Assembly (NCBI GenBank): GCA_026874595.1 | Contig: CM049315.1 | Span: 64,293,389 to 64,357,388, forward strand | Source: Sipunculus nudus | Lineage: Eukaryota; Annelida; Sipuncula; Golfingiida; Sipunculidae | Length of the DNA: 64,000 bases | Direction of reading: 5' to 3' | Part shown: positions 24,801 to 36,800 of the stretch, piece by piece | Numbering within the stretch: the first letter of the stretch is position 1 | Layout of the letters: each line of letters starts with the position of its first letter | The notes under the pieces: generated by a model | The model's database searches: none | What the model saw: the letters and a program-made list of their open reading frames with translations, nothing else | What the model was told of the DNA's origin: nothing | Translations under genes and position numbers: made by a program

Positions 24801-27800
24801 TCCGTCTTGTATTCAAGACTGGTGGCGCCATCTGCAATCGTTTGCCATGGCATCCATCTATATATGTGCTTTGGGTAAAAATTGCTCATATCTCCGGAGT
24901 GGTCCAAGGTATTGGTCTGAAATTTGACATGTCTTTGCTAAGAAATATCTAGTTCTCACCTCTGTTTCAGTTAGGAATATAAATGTTTATAGCTCACCTA
25001 TAAGCTAAAGCCATGGTGCTGCATCTGTCACTTGATGAAGTCACCTGAGCTATAATGATGGTCCTTCATCTGTAGGCTGTCTGTCCGTCTCTTGTGCCAT
25101 CTTTCCATCCATTAAACTGGCATGTTTTGAAAGCATTGGACCTACGAATCCAAAATTAGGCATACAGTTAGATGTCTGCTACCATACCAAAAATTGGGTC
25201 ACTATGACTTTGTCCCTTGAGATATGAAGGAAAAACCTCAATTTTCCATTAAAAACCTATTATAACACTTCAGGACTGCATAATATCAAAACCATGCACT
25301 GATCTAATATTGATCATATTTAATAATACCATTCCTCCATATATTTCCAATGTGCACAGTAGAAATTAGGTCAGTATTGTGTAAATTTTTGAAGTTGTGC
25401 ACCCAAACATAATATATTTTGTCAAAACTCTGGAAATTTTTACTCACTTAACATGATAACTTATATAGAGCTTATTTCAAGCAAATAAGTATATTAAACT
25501 TAGTTTTTATGTATACCTAAAATTAGATCTGAATTTTGTAATTTTTAGCTCAGCTGACTGTAAGTCATCTGAGCAATAGCGTTCACCCTTTGTCTGGCGT
25601 CTGGCCAGCCATTAAGAGGGCAAAAATCGTAAACGTAAGACCTAGAAACTTCTAACTGTACATCCAGGGAGGTTATAGACAAATCTCCTTGGAAACCTGA
25701 AATTAGGTCGTGGTGACCTATATTTTGTGACCTACGGTCTGAAAACATGATTTTGTGCACCCTGAATGTCAGATGGGCACAAATCATATCTGTTATGCAT
25801 GGGAGGTTCTAGGCAAATCTCCTTGGAAACCTGAGATTAGTTCATGGTGACCTATATTTTGTTACCTACAGGCCTTAAACATGATCTTCTACATAAAATT
25901 CAAAAATGTCCTTGGAAACCTGAAATAAGGTCACTGTGACCTATATTCTGCTACCTATAGGAAATGGTGTCATATGAACACCCTGCTCATGAATGTCATT
26001 TTGGGACAAATCATATCTGTTAGGCTTCGAATCTTCTAACATAATATCCTTGGAGGTTCAAGGCAAATCTCCTTTGAAACCTGAAATTAGGTCATGGTGA
26101 CCTATATTTTGTGACCTACGGTATGAAAACTTGATTTTGTGCACTCTGAATGTCAGATGGGCACATATTAAATCTGTTAGGCCTAGAACATTTTAACCCA
26201 ACATCCTGGGAGGGGAGGCTCTGGGCTAATCTTGTTGGAAACCTGAAATTAAGTCATGGTGACTTATGGGCCGAAAACAGGATTTTGAGCATCCAGAAAG
26301 TCAGACAAATTGTATCTGTTAGGCCTAGAATCTTCTAATGTAAATTCTGAGACGTCCTGGGCAAATGTCTTTGGAAACCTGAAATTAGATCACCATGACC
26401 TGTATTTGGAAAAGGTGTAATTAAAGCATCCAGACAGTCAGATGGGGTACAAATTGTATCCATTAGGCCTAGAATCTTCTACATAAAATTCAGGGAGGTC
26501 CTAGGCAAATGTCCTTGGAAACCTGAAATATATGGATATTCATAACTTGTATCAACTCATGAACAGCTTACATTCAAGTGAAAAATCCTGATTTCATGAA
26601 AACCAACAATTTATAACATCTCTTATCAACATTTTCAACTATATATACCTATATATTCATATTTTGATTACGTATATATTAATTGTATCTGCCAAAACAG
26701 AGTTTTGCGGATACTATGTATTTAGCTGCACGCCGCCGCGGCCGCCGCGTAGGTGTCCGGAGAACTCCTCCGTAACCGCTGGGCGGAATTTCACGAAACC
26801 CGGGATTATGTTCGGGTCACATGTGAACTGCTGCGCCCCGATTTTGTTTTGACCTCTGACCTTTCCTCTGCGCTCTGCGTCCGTTGGTGCGTCTGTTTCC
26901 ACACATAAACCCACATATCTCGGGAACCGTTTGACGGATCAGGAAAATTTTTTTGCACAAATGTAGCCCTAGGAGAGCTTTTTAACATACACAAAAAATG
27001 GTGGCGCCACCTGCAACCATGTTTGCACAGTGTACATCTGTTCGTCTGCCTTGGGTTAAAATCACTCGTATCTCTGCAGTTATTTGACTAATTCACCTGA
27101 AATTCAGCATGTGTATACATCCTGGATAGCTTTTCTGATTTTATGACAGGTGGCGCCACCTACATTCACTTTTATGCTGCAGACATCCAAGCTCATATCT
27201 CGGGAACCGTTTGACTGATTGGGCCAAATTTTTGCATGTGTATAGTTCTCACATAGCTCTTTATCATACGCAAAACTGGTGGCGCCACCTTCAACCATTT
27301 TTGCACAGCGTCCATCTGTTTGTCTGCCACGGGCTAAAATCACTCATACACATAGTGGTTTGACTTATCTGCCTCAAATTTTGCATATGTATACAACTTG
27401 GATGGCTTTCTGGATTTTGTGGTAGGTAGCGCAACCTACATACACCATTTTCCTGCAGACATCCATGCTAATATGCAACACTTCACTCTATTTCCCCTTG
27501 CCACTCAATCCATGCCTCTCTTCACCCGTTCCACTCTGATTTAGGCGGATACACGTAGTCGCTTGTCGACTACCCGTATTCTAGTAAATATATAAAAGTT
27601 TTTCCCACTTGGTTTATAATGTTATAACCTTATGGAATATATAATGCTTAAGGTTATAACATTATAAACAAAGTGGGAAAAAATGGAATATATAATGCTT
27701 ATATACCAAAAGCCTGCTCTATAGTTGCCATGGAATCTCAATCAGGAACTGGTCCAGACCAGATCCCGATTGGGGTTAAGGCCAGACTGAATCTTGATGG

Positions 27801-30800
27801 GGATTTGGTCTAGACCAATCGGGATCGGTCCATCCCAGATCCTGATTGAGATTCAGTCTTTACCAATTGCTGAGTGGTCTTCACCAATTGCCGATTGGTC
27901 CAGACCAGATCCCACTTGGGATTTGGTCTGCCATAAATCCTGATAGGGATCTGGTCTGGACAAGGGCTGGACCAGATCCCAATTGCCGTTTAGGTCAGAC
28001 CAAATCCCGTTTGGGAATGGTCCAGGTCGGGATCTTGGCCTTGACATGTTCATTAAGAATTTTTAATTTTCATATGGACCATGTTACAGCAGGGACAATA
28101 ACGGTTAAAATGAGGTATGGCACAGTGTCATACGCGACACGGTTTCAGAGAACATTGAGGACAAAGGTGCAGCGAATTCCTTTTATAAGTATTAGATTAA
28201 TACATCTGTGTGCATAATGTGATGTCATCTGACCAAATAAGCTTAGATTCTGATGCAATTTAGGATTGGGAACAAACATAAATATTCAGATATATGTTAT
28301 TCTGTAAATGTATAGTAAAATTTATAAACTTTAAAACAAAAATTGATGTAATAAGAAATGAGGATCTGATGCAAACATTCGTTCATTATTCTCCTGCCCC
28401 AGTGGCATTTGAATTTGTTTTGTTTTACCAGCTATCTGCCTGTTTTTAAATAGTTATTAATTATGAATACCTTTTTTTCCTGTAAGCACTGTTGAATTTA
28501 ATTTCATATCCTGTATGTATATCCCCCCCCCCCCCCCCCCCGGCCCATTGAGTTCTTCCACCTGAGCACTGGGAACAAATGTTTTATTGCAATTGCATAA
28601 AATTTATCAAACAAAATATATAAAAAGGTACAGAGGTGTTGTAACTCCCATCTGTATCAACATCCCCCCCCCCAACCGCACCAACTTTCAAGTCCTTCCA
28701 CCTATGGACTGAGAACTTTATTGCAACTGTTCACATTTTATAAAATTTAAAAAAAATGGTTTAATAAAAAAAAAGGATCTAACTGAACAAATGTGTAAAC
28801 TGCTGATTTGTCAGCAGCCTGTCAAAAAGCCAACCAATGAGCATGGTAATAGTATAGATCTTATATTCACAAACTGCCTACATGCTTCAGTTTCAACATT
28901 AGGAAACATATGGTCAGATCACAAAATATAATTTGCAACAATATCTTCACAGATATCATCCATCAATGTCCTATATTACCTGTTGCTCTCAGGCTTTATT
29001 TCCATGTGATATTATTCTAAATTTTTATCTTAGCTGACTGAAAGTTTCCTGAGCTATAGCGATCACATAGCAGTATTTTCCGTCGTCCGTCGTGCTGCCT
29101 GTCTGTCTATCTGGCTTATGTCCATTAACCAGGCACAAATCATAACCGCTGGACCTGGAAACTTCTTATTTGACATGCAGGGAAGTTCTTTAGAAATCCT
29201 CTAGGAAACCTGAAATTAGGTCTCTGTTACCCATAACCTCTGAGCTATGGGGTTCTGAAGTACCCCCCAGAATTAAGGAAAATTTGATACAAAAGCTCAA
29301 GTATCTGAACAACTAATGCATTGATCACCATGATTCTTTGCATGGATATTGATCATGGAGTGTTTCATCAGTTCCTTCAGACTGGTGGTGCTACCCATAT
29401 CCTCTGAGATATGTTTCAGTTAAATGGGGATACCACATACAAAATTTGGCACTCCAACATAGTGCTTGACACATTCTTTGGCCTCTTAACATGCACACAG
29501 TGGATTGTCTGCCCTCTCTATCGTACACAGATACTGATTAAGTGTTAGTATTAAATATATAGTGTGACCCATCACTTGAGGATGAACCCTGTTGACTTTG
29601 GTGTCAGAAGATCAACAGTCAAGATCACATCGGAAGTTTATATAAGTTTGGTTTTTAGATGATAAAAATCCTGTTGTGACTGTTAGACTATAATGTCATG
29701 CTAGTCAGCTGAGCATCATGACTCATGGGTCACTTGTTAGTATCATCTGATGTTCACATTTTAAAGGACATCTTTTTAAACATTTTATTGAAATTAAAAA
29801 TTAGATTTTGAATTTTTCTTACCGTAATGCCTACATTAGTTCGTATCCTTCATTAGTTCGCACACTATAAATTTCTTGAAACATATTTTTCTATAATACA
29901 TATATGAATTCGTACACCAACATACTGTGCCGATATTAGCTATTGCCGGTGACCACTGGCGGTCAACATTCATGCTGAGATGAATCAAATGTCAACGCTG
30001 TTCACCTGATAACAAGACATCTTTATGTCCTAGTGCGTGACAGTACCATGATCGGAACAATTTTATCAGATTTGCGACTTCATGTTTGTAAACATTTACG
30101 GAACAATTTTATCAGATTTGCGACTTCATGTTTGTAAACATTTACGGAACAATTTTATCAGATTTGCGACTTCATGTTTGTAAACAGGAAAAACTGTAAC
30201 TTAACTGATACCGATGGGCCATCTTTGCTTCAGACTTGTTACAACATGAATGTGATTTGAACAACAGAACTCGTGGTAAAAAATGTGTTTTAATCGATCA
30301 TATTTTGTTTACTTAAAAATAGAATAAGAAGGATTTGTAACTGGGACAAAAATCACATTAGCTGATGATCATATACTGGTAATCCACTCGGGACAAACCT
30401 CGCATGGACCACTGATCACAGGCATGACCTGGTGCTGCAAGACATCAAAGGTTAAATGGAGATCGTCAGAGTGCTTTGAACCGCAGCTACAAAGGATATA
30501 TCGCTGTCTTCTAGAGTTTTTATTTGATAAATCCCGGTAATGTCCGTGAAATAATTTATTTTTTTTACCCCGCTGTATGAATCTTATTAGAATCTCCCAA
30601 ATGAAAACTTACATGTGTTGCGTTGGCATCTGTGGCCAATTGGATAGAGGCGCATGAACGGTTAGAAAGTTAACCTTATTCCCCTGGTTCAAACCTGTCA
30701 CTTTTTTCCCCTTTTATGTTATTCCCCTGTCCCAATTTAGAAATATGATAAACATATATTTTTCATTTATTTCTTTCCACTGGAATTACCAAATGTGTAA

Positions 30801-30820
30801 AATAAACATTTAATTTATTG

Positions 30821-30862
<42 letters not shown>

Positions 30863-33800
30863 CTGGTGAGATTACATATTCACGGCTGTAATAAGTTCAC
30901 TTGCCGCCAGGTGGCACCCCGAATAAATTTCATTAACGCCCTGAGAAAATTACCATTGCTTTTTTTAGGGCGTATTCTGAAATCCATACAAATATGTTAG
31001 TAAATGAATTAAATGTTGCCATGAATTATTACAAAACAATAGCCCATTTTCTTACCACTAATGACGCTACCCACCAATGTACGCCTTGAGAGACCCCTGG
31101 CTAATGATGTTTTCCTTTCATGTCAAAACTGTGAAACCCTTCGAAGATCGTTGCTTGTTTGTTTACCAATAATTTATTTGATGTGTAATATTAAGGTGAT
31201 CAGTGACTCCTGTCAATTTTGTTTGCACCATAGCCGTGATCAAATAAATTTGTTAACATACTAATGGGGTACAAATTTAACATTACTGTAGTTCCATTGC
31301 CGGTAGCTGGATTTTTTGACGATCTTTATGATCTTTTGTGCCGGTCTGTGGGTTACAAATGTTTAGTTTGTTCGGGCCGGCAGTACAGGCCGTCCCCCAG
31401 CGCTCACATATATTCCCGAACAAATGTTAAATAATAATAATCATGAGGGTTGCCGTACATCCTCTATTATCGCCCACCGCCGATTCTCAGGTGTCAGACG
31501 GTCTTCTCTCCTGCAATATTCTAATTTTTCATATTTTACATATAATAATTAACACACTGAGAAAAATAATTATTTTTTCCTGTACGAATTCAAGTAGACA
31601 TTACGGTAGCCTATGTGGTTGCTCTGATAGGGATCATCTGCTGGATGTTCTTCAGATACGTTTTATAGCACAGCTGTACAGGTGTGAAATTTTCAAATTA
31701 TTTCCAACACACAACCACTTGGGAAATCAGGGCAGTAAACTGAATTAATATTTCATGGCTCGCATCCTGATCAGGACATTTTAAGTGCTGTATGTTGTAG
31801 CATTCAGTCATAGCTTTGTACTTGCATGGAATTACACAGAATTACTATAACATGCATGTAATCTTGTGAATACTGAATTTCTGCCTATTTTAGAGCAAGG
31901 CATATCTTTATGCTTTGATTTCAGTTCAAAAGAATAGTCTTTAAATTACGTCAGATGAGTAGCACATCCTGTTTTTAGTAGATGCTACATTTTCTCAGCC
32001 CACAAATAAGGAGAACAGGACACAAATAACACAGAATTTCTCAGTCTGACATTGCATTTAAAGAAGACCTTGTCATCCTTATGTTATTATCTGTATTATT
32101 TGAAACGTGTACATTGGCATGTCATTATATGTCTGTAAACAAGAGATGCAGGTTTATTTTATCCACCAAAACAAAGTTTTGCGGATACTATGTTTTGACC
32201 GGGTTCTGCCGCTGCCACCGCATTCGTTTCCGGAGAACTCCTCTGAGACTACTGGACGGATTTTTCCAAAACTTCCAGCATCCCTTTGTGCGTCTGTTTC
32301 CATTCATAAACCCACATATCTCGGGAACCGTTTGACTGATCAGGGAAGAAAAAATTGTACAAATGTAGCCCTTGGATAGCTTTATAACATACACAATAAA
32401 TGGTGGCGCAACCTGCAACCATGTTTGCACAGAGTCCATCTGTTCGTCTGCCTGGGGTTTAAATCACTCATATCTCCGTAGTGGTTTGACTAATTCACCT
32501 GAAATTTGGCATGCGTATACATCCTGGATAGCTTTCTTGATTTTATGAAAGGTGGCGCCACCTAAGTTTACGTTCAAGCTGCAGACATCCATGCTTGTAT
32601 CTTGTGAACCGTTTGACCGATTGGGCCAGAATTTTTGCATGTGTATATATATCTCACATAGCTCCTTATCATACATGAAACTGGAGGGGCCTGGACCTGC
32701 AACCATTTTTGCACAGCGTCTGTCAGTTTGTCTGCTGTGGGATAAAATCACTCATAACTTGGCAGTGGTTTGACATATCTTCCTGAAAATTTGCATGTGT
32801 ATAGATCTCACATAGCTCTTTACCATACGCAAAACTGGTGGCACCACCTGCAACCATTTTTGCAAAGCGTCTGTCAGTTTGTCTGCTGTGGGATAAGATC
32901 ACTCATATCTCGGCAGTGGTTTGACATATCTGCGTAAAATTTTGCAGGTTTATACATCCAGGACTGCTTTCTTGACTTTGACTGGTGGTGCCATCTACAT
33001 TTTAGTTTACGCTGCAGACATCAAAGCTCATATCTTGTAAACCGTTTGACCGATTGGGCCAAAATTTTGCATGTGTATAGATCTCATGTAGCTCTTTATC
33101 ATACACAAAACTGGAGGGGCCACATGCAACCATTCTTGCACAGCGTCCATCTGTTTGTCTGCCATAGGCTTAAATCACTCATATCTCAGTAGTGGTTTGA
33201 CTTATCTGCCTAAAATTTTGCATGTTTATACATCTTGGTTAGCTTTCTCATTTTTTTTGGCAGATGGCACCACCTACATACACATTTCGGCTGCAGACAT
33301 CCATGCTAGTATGCAACACTCTATTTCCCCTTGCCATTCAATCCATGCCTCACTTCACCCATTCCACTCTGAATTTGGCGGATACACGTAGTCGCTTGAC
33401 GAGTACCAATATTCTCGTTAGTAAATGCAGTTGTTAACTTTTCATGGTTTGGTTATATAAATGAATTTCTGCAGACGAGAGACACACCTTTATTCGGAAA
33501 CACAGTATATTTATCTTGTTTAATTCCTTTTTAGAAAAAGTGATTAATAATAGAAGTCGCAGCTGATTGTTTGGCAACATTCTTGTGTTCAACATTAGTA
33601 ATTACATCTGTTTTCGTGCCAGGCTAGCAAAGCACGATGCTGTTGACAGGAGATATATTTTACTTGTATCATCAGCTTTTGTCCATTCCCAGTCATATGA
33701 CTGGCCTGAAGTAATTTTCTTCAGGCTGCCAGATGATTGTCATAACCATTACCATGGTAATGGGGATCATCAGGGCCGGTGTCATCCAACCAGTCTGGTT

Positions 33801-36800
33801 GTGTTTCTCTTGTCCAGCTCTATACTGCACAGGACCAGGTGTTAACTGCAGGACCAATATGGCTTTTCACCAACACAGGTTTTTGCTTTTGCTATAAACA
33901 AAATTGCATCATGAACAGGCTTCTTTTTTAAGCAAATTTTCATAAAATTGCAATGCTAACTAAGAGAAAGTCTACCACATTTCTAGTCGTCAACATCATT
34001 ATAAGGAACAGAATAAGGAAGTTACCTAATCAGATTTTTATGGAATAATCCTAGGAATATTGTATGACCAAAGAGAAATATATAATTGTGCAAATATAAA
34101 GATGGAGTCAACGTAAAGCGCTCATATATTGTATGCCTCAAACAAGCTCTGGATATGTTTTCATTCCAGGCATTAACAAAATTTTAATGATTGTAATATA
34201 TTTATATTTTTTTCTGTCATATTTTCTGGCATTAATGGCAGACCGATGTTGGCAGAACTTTATTTATATATTTTAGATAATCCTTTTCTTCACTTCATGT
34301 TCATGTGTATTTGTTCATTTTGTGTTTATATTTGTTCATTTTGTGTTTATATTTGTTCATTTTGTGTTTATATTTGTTCATTTTGTGTTTATATTTGTTC
34401 ATTCTGTGTTTGTATTTGTTCATTTTGTGTTTACCTGTTTGTTTATGGTGCATCATCTGTATTGTATCTCAAACAGAAGCAGTTTAAGAAACCAAAATAT
34501 CTTTGTCTGGGTCATTCCTCAACAGATTGTGAAATATGACCCCGGTGTTTTGGTATCTGGTGTATGTATATTCCAAATAAAAATTCTTAAAACAAGCAGA
34601 ATATTTAGCTTCAAGAGAGGTGATGCGATTACTTAAGACATATTTGCTATTTCGTGAAGTGAGACTGTAAGCAAAGGCTTCCTGGTCCTTACAGACCTTT
34701 AAGTGACCTTGAGATGGGCATCTGGCAGTCACCAGCTGCTCTTAAATTTAGGACTAGTGGGAAGAGTTTTTTTAGCTCCCCATTACTTCATAGGCTCTTT
34801 GAAGAATGATCTTTTTTACAGATTGTCTGGTGCTTGGTTGGTGCAAACCTTTTATCAAAGGTACTCTGGGCAAATTTGTAACATGATAGGTGTATCCTGG
34901 CAACTCTTAATATAAAACTCTGGTTGTTTTGCCGTATACCAAACCTTTGATTTCCACGGTGCGTGTTTCTTTGTGCAGAGCCGTGCCATGCTGTTTACAC
35001 ACCTGAAAAATTTTCTGTCTGTTCATAGACATAAGAATTGTTTGTACATGGATGAAAAATATTTTACCGACCTAGTTCAGAAAAATGAAAGTTATTTATA
35101 TTATATTTTTGGGTACTTGGTGCGACTGGTTATTCAGCGAGATTTATGCAGAGTATAGGAACATTGTATGGCCAGTTGTATGAGAATATATAAGACAGGT
35201 TTGCCCATCTTTATTAAAACATTGACAATTGTCCATAAATAATAATAAGAAGAATAATAATAATACACTATGGAATCTTGTTGAGACAATCTTTTGTGAA
35301 GCAACAGTTTAAAGCATATGGTAGTTTACAAATACAGTGTTATCCTTGGGTGCCAGTGACCCACGTTTTATAACATTTTAATGGGATGCCTGCATGAACT
35401 CTGCCAAATAATGTCATGAGCAGTATAATAACATATTTTCCCTTTTTAGCTCACCAAACAATAGGCTCGATGAGCTCATACCATGAGGATGCCACGTCCT
35501 GACTGCCATCCACAAGTTTTCAAAATGCTTCTCTTTTATCTTTTAACTGATTTTGACTTTTAGCTCAACTGACTGAAGATCACTCTTTGTCCGTCATCCA
35601 TGCGGATGTCAATTAGGCCGGCCGGCTGTCCATTAACAGGGCACAAATCGTACATACTGAATCTAGAATCTTCTAATTTTATGCCAATGTTGGTCACATG
35701 AGTCATATCTGAATTTGAGGTATTGGTGGCACCACCTGCATGGGCCTTTTTTGTACGGGGTCATCAGTCATCTGTACATTAACCCATAATTTCTCAAAAA
35801 TAGCAGTAGCTGCCTTCCCCAGATTTTATGCAATAATCTGTCACCAAATGTTGTGGGATACAGTTTATTTTTTTTTCTAATCACATTTACTTACATTTAA
35901 GGGGTCATCAGTGCCTGTATCGCACTGAAGGCTACAGAAAACTTCTTCTCTGAAACCATTTGGCCAAACTGTTTGATATCACACAGAAATGATCCTAGGG
36001 TAGTGCTTTCTGAAGTTTGTTCAAATGGTCTCAGTTCAGTGACTTTTGGCCGAGTTATGGGAAGCTGAATTCAGTCATATGCAATTACAGCCCAATTTTA
36101 CTCAGTGGCTACAAAGATCTTCTCAACAAAAACCACTGGGCAAAATTCTTAAATCTCACACATTAATTATCCTCAGATGTTGATAATTCATTTGTTCAAA
36201 GGGTTTTGGTTCAGTGCTTTTTGGCTGAGTTATGGGAAGCTAACTGAGCCAGTTTGCTGTATCTTCCTATATGAGTTATAAACCTGCAAACTGCTCTTCG
36301 GCTGACACCACTGAAGTCAGTTTGTTTAATATTTTATAAGAATAATTAATCTATTACATCATGCCACTAGACATTTAGATTTCAGGTTATCTTTGGTTAA
36401 TATTGACAAGAATATTTTTTAAAAGCCTATATAAAATTAAAGTTGTGATTTAAATTATTCATCATACCAGACAATGTTACAATCATGGATATTCAGCTCT
36501 CTGTGGCTATATAAAAATGACTGTACATCAATGAGATGTATCTGTGTTATAATTTTGCATTCAGTATGCATCTGTAATAATTTTTCATATATTCCTGAAA
36601 TCTTTTTTTTTATAAAAAGTCAGGGACCACTTTTGTGTACAGATTGCAGCACTTGGTTTACCAGTGGCAGATTGTCAGTGCCTTGATGTTGGCCATTGGC
36701 CAAGATGATGTCAGCTCTATAAATAGTTTTGGCTCAGTGCCAGGATTGGAAGAAGTGCAGCCAGGTATAGGTCAAGAGTTCACTCAGTGCAGTAGCTGCA

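Larger units (their letters stand above)
29820..31608. mobile_element. 1.79-kb element with 26-bp imperfect terminal inverted repeats
   Basis: The left end 29820-29845 starts TACCGTAATG and the right end 31583-31608 ends CATTACGGTA. The 26-bp ends match at 22 positions when inverted. Each begins or ends with TA, which could be a TA target duplication, as in Tc1/mariner-like elements, but the family is not assigned. No transposase frame is seen, so it is non-autonomous or unrelated to known families. Inside are a 46-bp triplication (30054-30186), a tRNA-like sequence (about 30628-30703) and a TA microsatellite (30823-30859). Confidence 0.6.

Noticed and set aside
24545-24907. 120-residue - strand open frame
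   Set aside because: It lies wholly within a G-type repeat, and similar frames recur in other copies (27104-27343, 32464-32751) with different lengths and stops.
26728-26760. Possible CpG island or promoter
   Set aside because: The GC-rich stretch is part of the family G element; the equivalent place in the copy at 32158 has a related, less GC-rich sequence.
27846-28217. 123-residue + strand frame over the quasi-palindromic cluster
   Set aside because: An overlapping - strand frame has the same composition because the DNA is symmetric. No domain was seen.
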